From Comamonadaceae bacterium 2PF (GTDB lineage: Bacteria; Pseudomonadota; Gammaproteobacteria; Burkholderiales; Burkholderiaceae_C), in contig SCMV01000031.1 in assembly GCA_005502875.1 (NCBI GenBank), positions 1 through 47,035 on the forward strand: 47,035 nt of DNA, written 5' to 3'. A program made the position numbers and the translations under genes. This document shows positions 45,433-47,035 of the stretch, in pieces (positions within the stretch are counted from its first letter, which is position 1; every line of letters begins with the position of its first letter). The notes beneath the pieces are model-generated. The model was not told the origin of the DNA. It saw only the letters and a list, made by a program, of their open reading frames with translations, and did no database searches.

Positions 45433-47016
45433 ATGGAACCGTCCTCACTTGCCGCCAAGGCCTTCATCGGAATCGGTCAGATCCGACCCCTGGGCGCACC
45501 GCCGCCCGCGGCCGAATCGTCCAGCGGATGCGGCACCACCGGGGGCAGTGGCAAGGCCAGCTGCGGATCGTCGGGCGGCCCGGACGACATGCCACCGGAG
45601 ATCTGGGAGAAGGTCAAGAACCACCCCTGCTACTCCGAAGAGGCCCACCACCACTACGCCCGCATGCACGTGGCCGTGGCGCCGGCCTGCAACATCCAGT
45701 GCCACTACTGCAACCGCAAGTACGACTGCTCCAACGAGTCGCGCCCGGGGGTGGTGTCGCAAAAGCTCACGCCCGACCAGGCCGTCAAGAAGGTGCTGGC
45801 CGTGGCCAGCGAGATCCCGCAGATGACGGTGCTGGGCATCGCCGGCCCCGGGGACTCGCTGGCCAACCCGGCCAAGACCTTCGAGACCTTCCGCCGCCTG
45901 CAGGAAGACGCGCCCGACATCAAGCTGTGCCTGTCGACCAACGGCCTGGCGCTGCCCGATTACGTCGACGAGATCTGCAAGTACAACATCGACCACGTCA
46001 CCATCACCATCAACATGGTGGACCCGGCCGTGGGCGAGAAGATCTACCCCTGGATCTTCTGGGACCACCGCCGCGTGACCGGCTACGAGGCCGCCAAGAT
46101 CCTGCACGAGCGGCAGATGCTGGGCCTGGAGATGCTGACCGCGCGCGGCGTGCTCACCAAGGTCAACTCGGTGCTGATCCCAGGTGTGAACGACGAGCAC
46201 CTCATCGAGGTCAACCGCGAGGTCAAAAAGCGCGGCGCCTTCCTGCACAACATCATGCCGCTCATCAGCGAGGCCGAGCATGGCACGCACTACGGCCTGA
46301 CCGGCCAGCGCGGCCCCACCGCGCAAGAACTCAAGGCCGTGCAGGACGCCTGCTCGGGCGGCGCCAACCTGATGCGCCACTGCCGCCAGTGCCGCGCCGA
46401 CGCGGTGGGCCTGCTGGGTGAAGACCGCAGCGAAGAGTTCACCCTCGACAAGATCGCGGAGATGGAGGTGGTCTACGACCTCGACAAGCGCCGCGCCTAC
46501 CAGGACCAGGTCGAGACCGAGCGCCAGGCCCAGCACGCGGCCAAGCAGGAGGCCCTCGCGGCGCAAGGCGAGATGGGCGATGTCGACCCCGACATGAAGG
46601 TGCTGGTGGCCGTGGCCACCGAGGGCCAGGGCCGCGTCAACCAGCACTTCGGCCACGCCACCGAGTTCCAGATCTTCGAGGTCTCGGCCGCGCAGGCGCT
46701 GTTCGTGGGCCATCGCCGCGTCGACCTGTACTGCCAGGGCGGATATGGCGAAGACGAGCAACTGCCCTCCATCGTCAACGCCATCAACGACTGCCACGCG
46801 GTGCTGGTCTCCAAGATCGGCGCTTGCCCGCGCGACGAGCTCACCGCCGCCGGCATCGAGCCGGTGGACGCCTACGCCCACGAGTTCATCGAGAAGGCCG
46901 CCCTGAGCTGGTTCGCCGGCTACCGCGAGCGCATCCAGCGCGGCGAGCTCGTGCACCAGCCACGTGGCGACGCCTCCATCCGCCAGGGCGCCTTCACCGC
47001 CGAAGCGGCGGCCTGA
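45433..47016 (+). CDS. nifB: FeMo-cofactor biosynthesis radical SAM protein NifB
   Basis: This 527-residue enzyme builds NifB-co, the Fe8S9C precursor of the nitrogenase cofactor. The start at 45433 ([11 protein letters not shown]) follows GGGAGA; the frame is open upstream, but that part lies in the promoter region. The N-terminal region has a Gly/Ser-rich stretch and [21 protein letters not shown]. The radical SAM motif C-x3-C-x2-C is Cys86, Cys90, Cys93 ([14 protein letters not shown]). The SAM domain extends to about 330, with the [12 protein letters not shown] segment. A C-terminal NifX/NafY-like domain starts near residue 388 ([21 protein letters not shown]). It is divergent from nifQ and ends 19 bp before the window edge. 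Confidence 0.97.
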   Translation: MEPSSLAAKAFIGIGQIRPLGAPPPAAESSSGCGTTGGSGKASCGSSGGPDDMPPEIWEKVKNHPCYSEEAHHHYARMHVAVAPACNIQCHYCNRKYDCSNESRPGVVSQKLTPDQAVKKVLAVASEIPQMTVLGIAGPGDSLANPAKTFETFRRLQEDAPDIKLCLSTNGLALPDYVDEICKYNIDHVTITINMVDPAVGEKIYPWIFWDHRRVTGYEAAKILHERQMLGLEMLTARGVLTKVNSVLIPGVNDEHLIEVNREVKKRGAFLHNIMPLISEAEHGTHYGLTGQRGPTAQELKAVQDACSGGANLMRHCRQCRADAVGLLGEDRSEEFTLDKIAEMEVVYDLDKRRAYQDQVETERQAQHAAKQEALAAQGEMGDVDPDMKVLVAVATEGQGRVNQHFGHATEFQIFEVSAAQALFVGHRRVDLYCQGGYGEDEQLPSIVNAINDCHAVLVSKIGACPRDELTAAGIEPVDAYAHEFIEKAALSWFAGYRERIQRGELVHQPRGDASIRQGAFTAEAAA

Positions 47017-47035
47017 GCCCCGAGATCTCCACCCC

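Overview
The window is GC-rich, densely coded DNA from a chromosome. Gene content points to a nitrogen-fixing member of the Burkholderiales (Betaproteobacteria), broadly the Ideonella/Leptothrix/Rubrivivax/Azohydromonas type. The grounds are the aroQ-accB-accC-prmA-DUF3426 order, the class II lysS, an oxygen-sensor-type nifA, and nifQ/nifB. The species cannot be named from this sequence alone. No tRNA, rRNA, CRISPR array or insertion sequence was recognised.

Layout. (1) 1-5203, minus strand: a housekeeping run with an unnamed conserved protein, a Tat-exported TlpA-like thioredoxin, aroQ, accB, accC, prmA and a partial zinc-ribbon DUF3426 protein. (2) 5436-10205: an exported pectinacetylesterase-like hydrolase, a single-pass membrane protein of unknown function behind it, and a convergent molybdopterin oxidoreductase. 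(3) 10302-14993: an envelope/stress island with a yqjD-yqjE-yqjK-like operon headed by a DUF1328 protein, a CHASE3-type histidine kinase, a divergent NarL/FixJ-type regulator, a stand-alone receiver and a BON lipoprotein. Three copies of an 18-bp palindrome of the form TGTMGGACnnGKCCKACA lie upstream of its transcription units. (4) 15151-19463, minus: an acyltransferase-3 protein translationally coupled to lysS, then two tandem SDR-like genes. (5) 19581-29403: a surface-polysaccharide or glycoconjugate set (flippase, acetyltransferase, GT4, GT2, DegT aminotransferase, small phosphoglycosyl transferase), interrupted by an opposite-strand LysR/DUF2306-like/epoxide-hydrolase-like group. (6) 29556-32010: a three-gene, translationally coupled operon of unknown function (HExxH lipoprotein, second lipoprotein, small membrane protein). 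(7) 31965-36824: MarR regulator, serine dehydratase, metal-dependent hydrolase-family protein, SDR, RBBP9-type hydrolase. (8) 36850-42954: two divergent sulfate-binding proteins and cysT-cysW-cysA plus a CysB-type regulator. (9) 42967-47016: nifA behind an FNR-type box, then nifQ and nifB diverging from one control region.

How it fits together. The last 10 kb link sulfate uptake to nitrogenase cofactor synthesis. A low-oxygen regulator probably switches on nifA. The NifA protein carries the complete C-x11-C-x19-C-x4-C motif of oxygen-sensitive NifA. It should act at one TGT-N10-ACA site lying between a minus-strand sigma-54 promoter for nifQ and a plus-strand one for nifB. The most promising undescribed items are the HExxH-lipoprotein operon, the palindrome-linked stress regulon, the short NifQ with its shared control region, and the esterase/membrane-partner pair.
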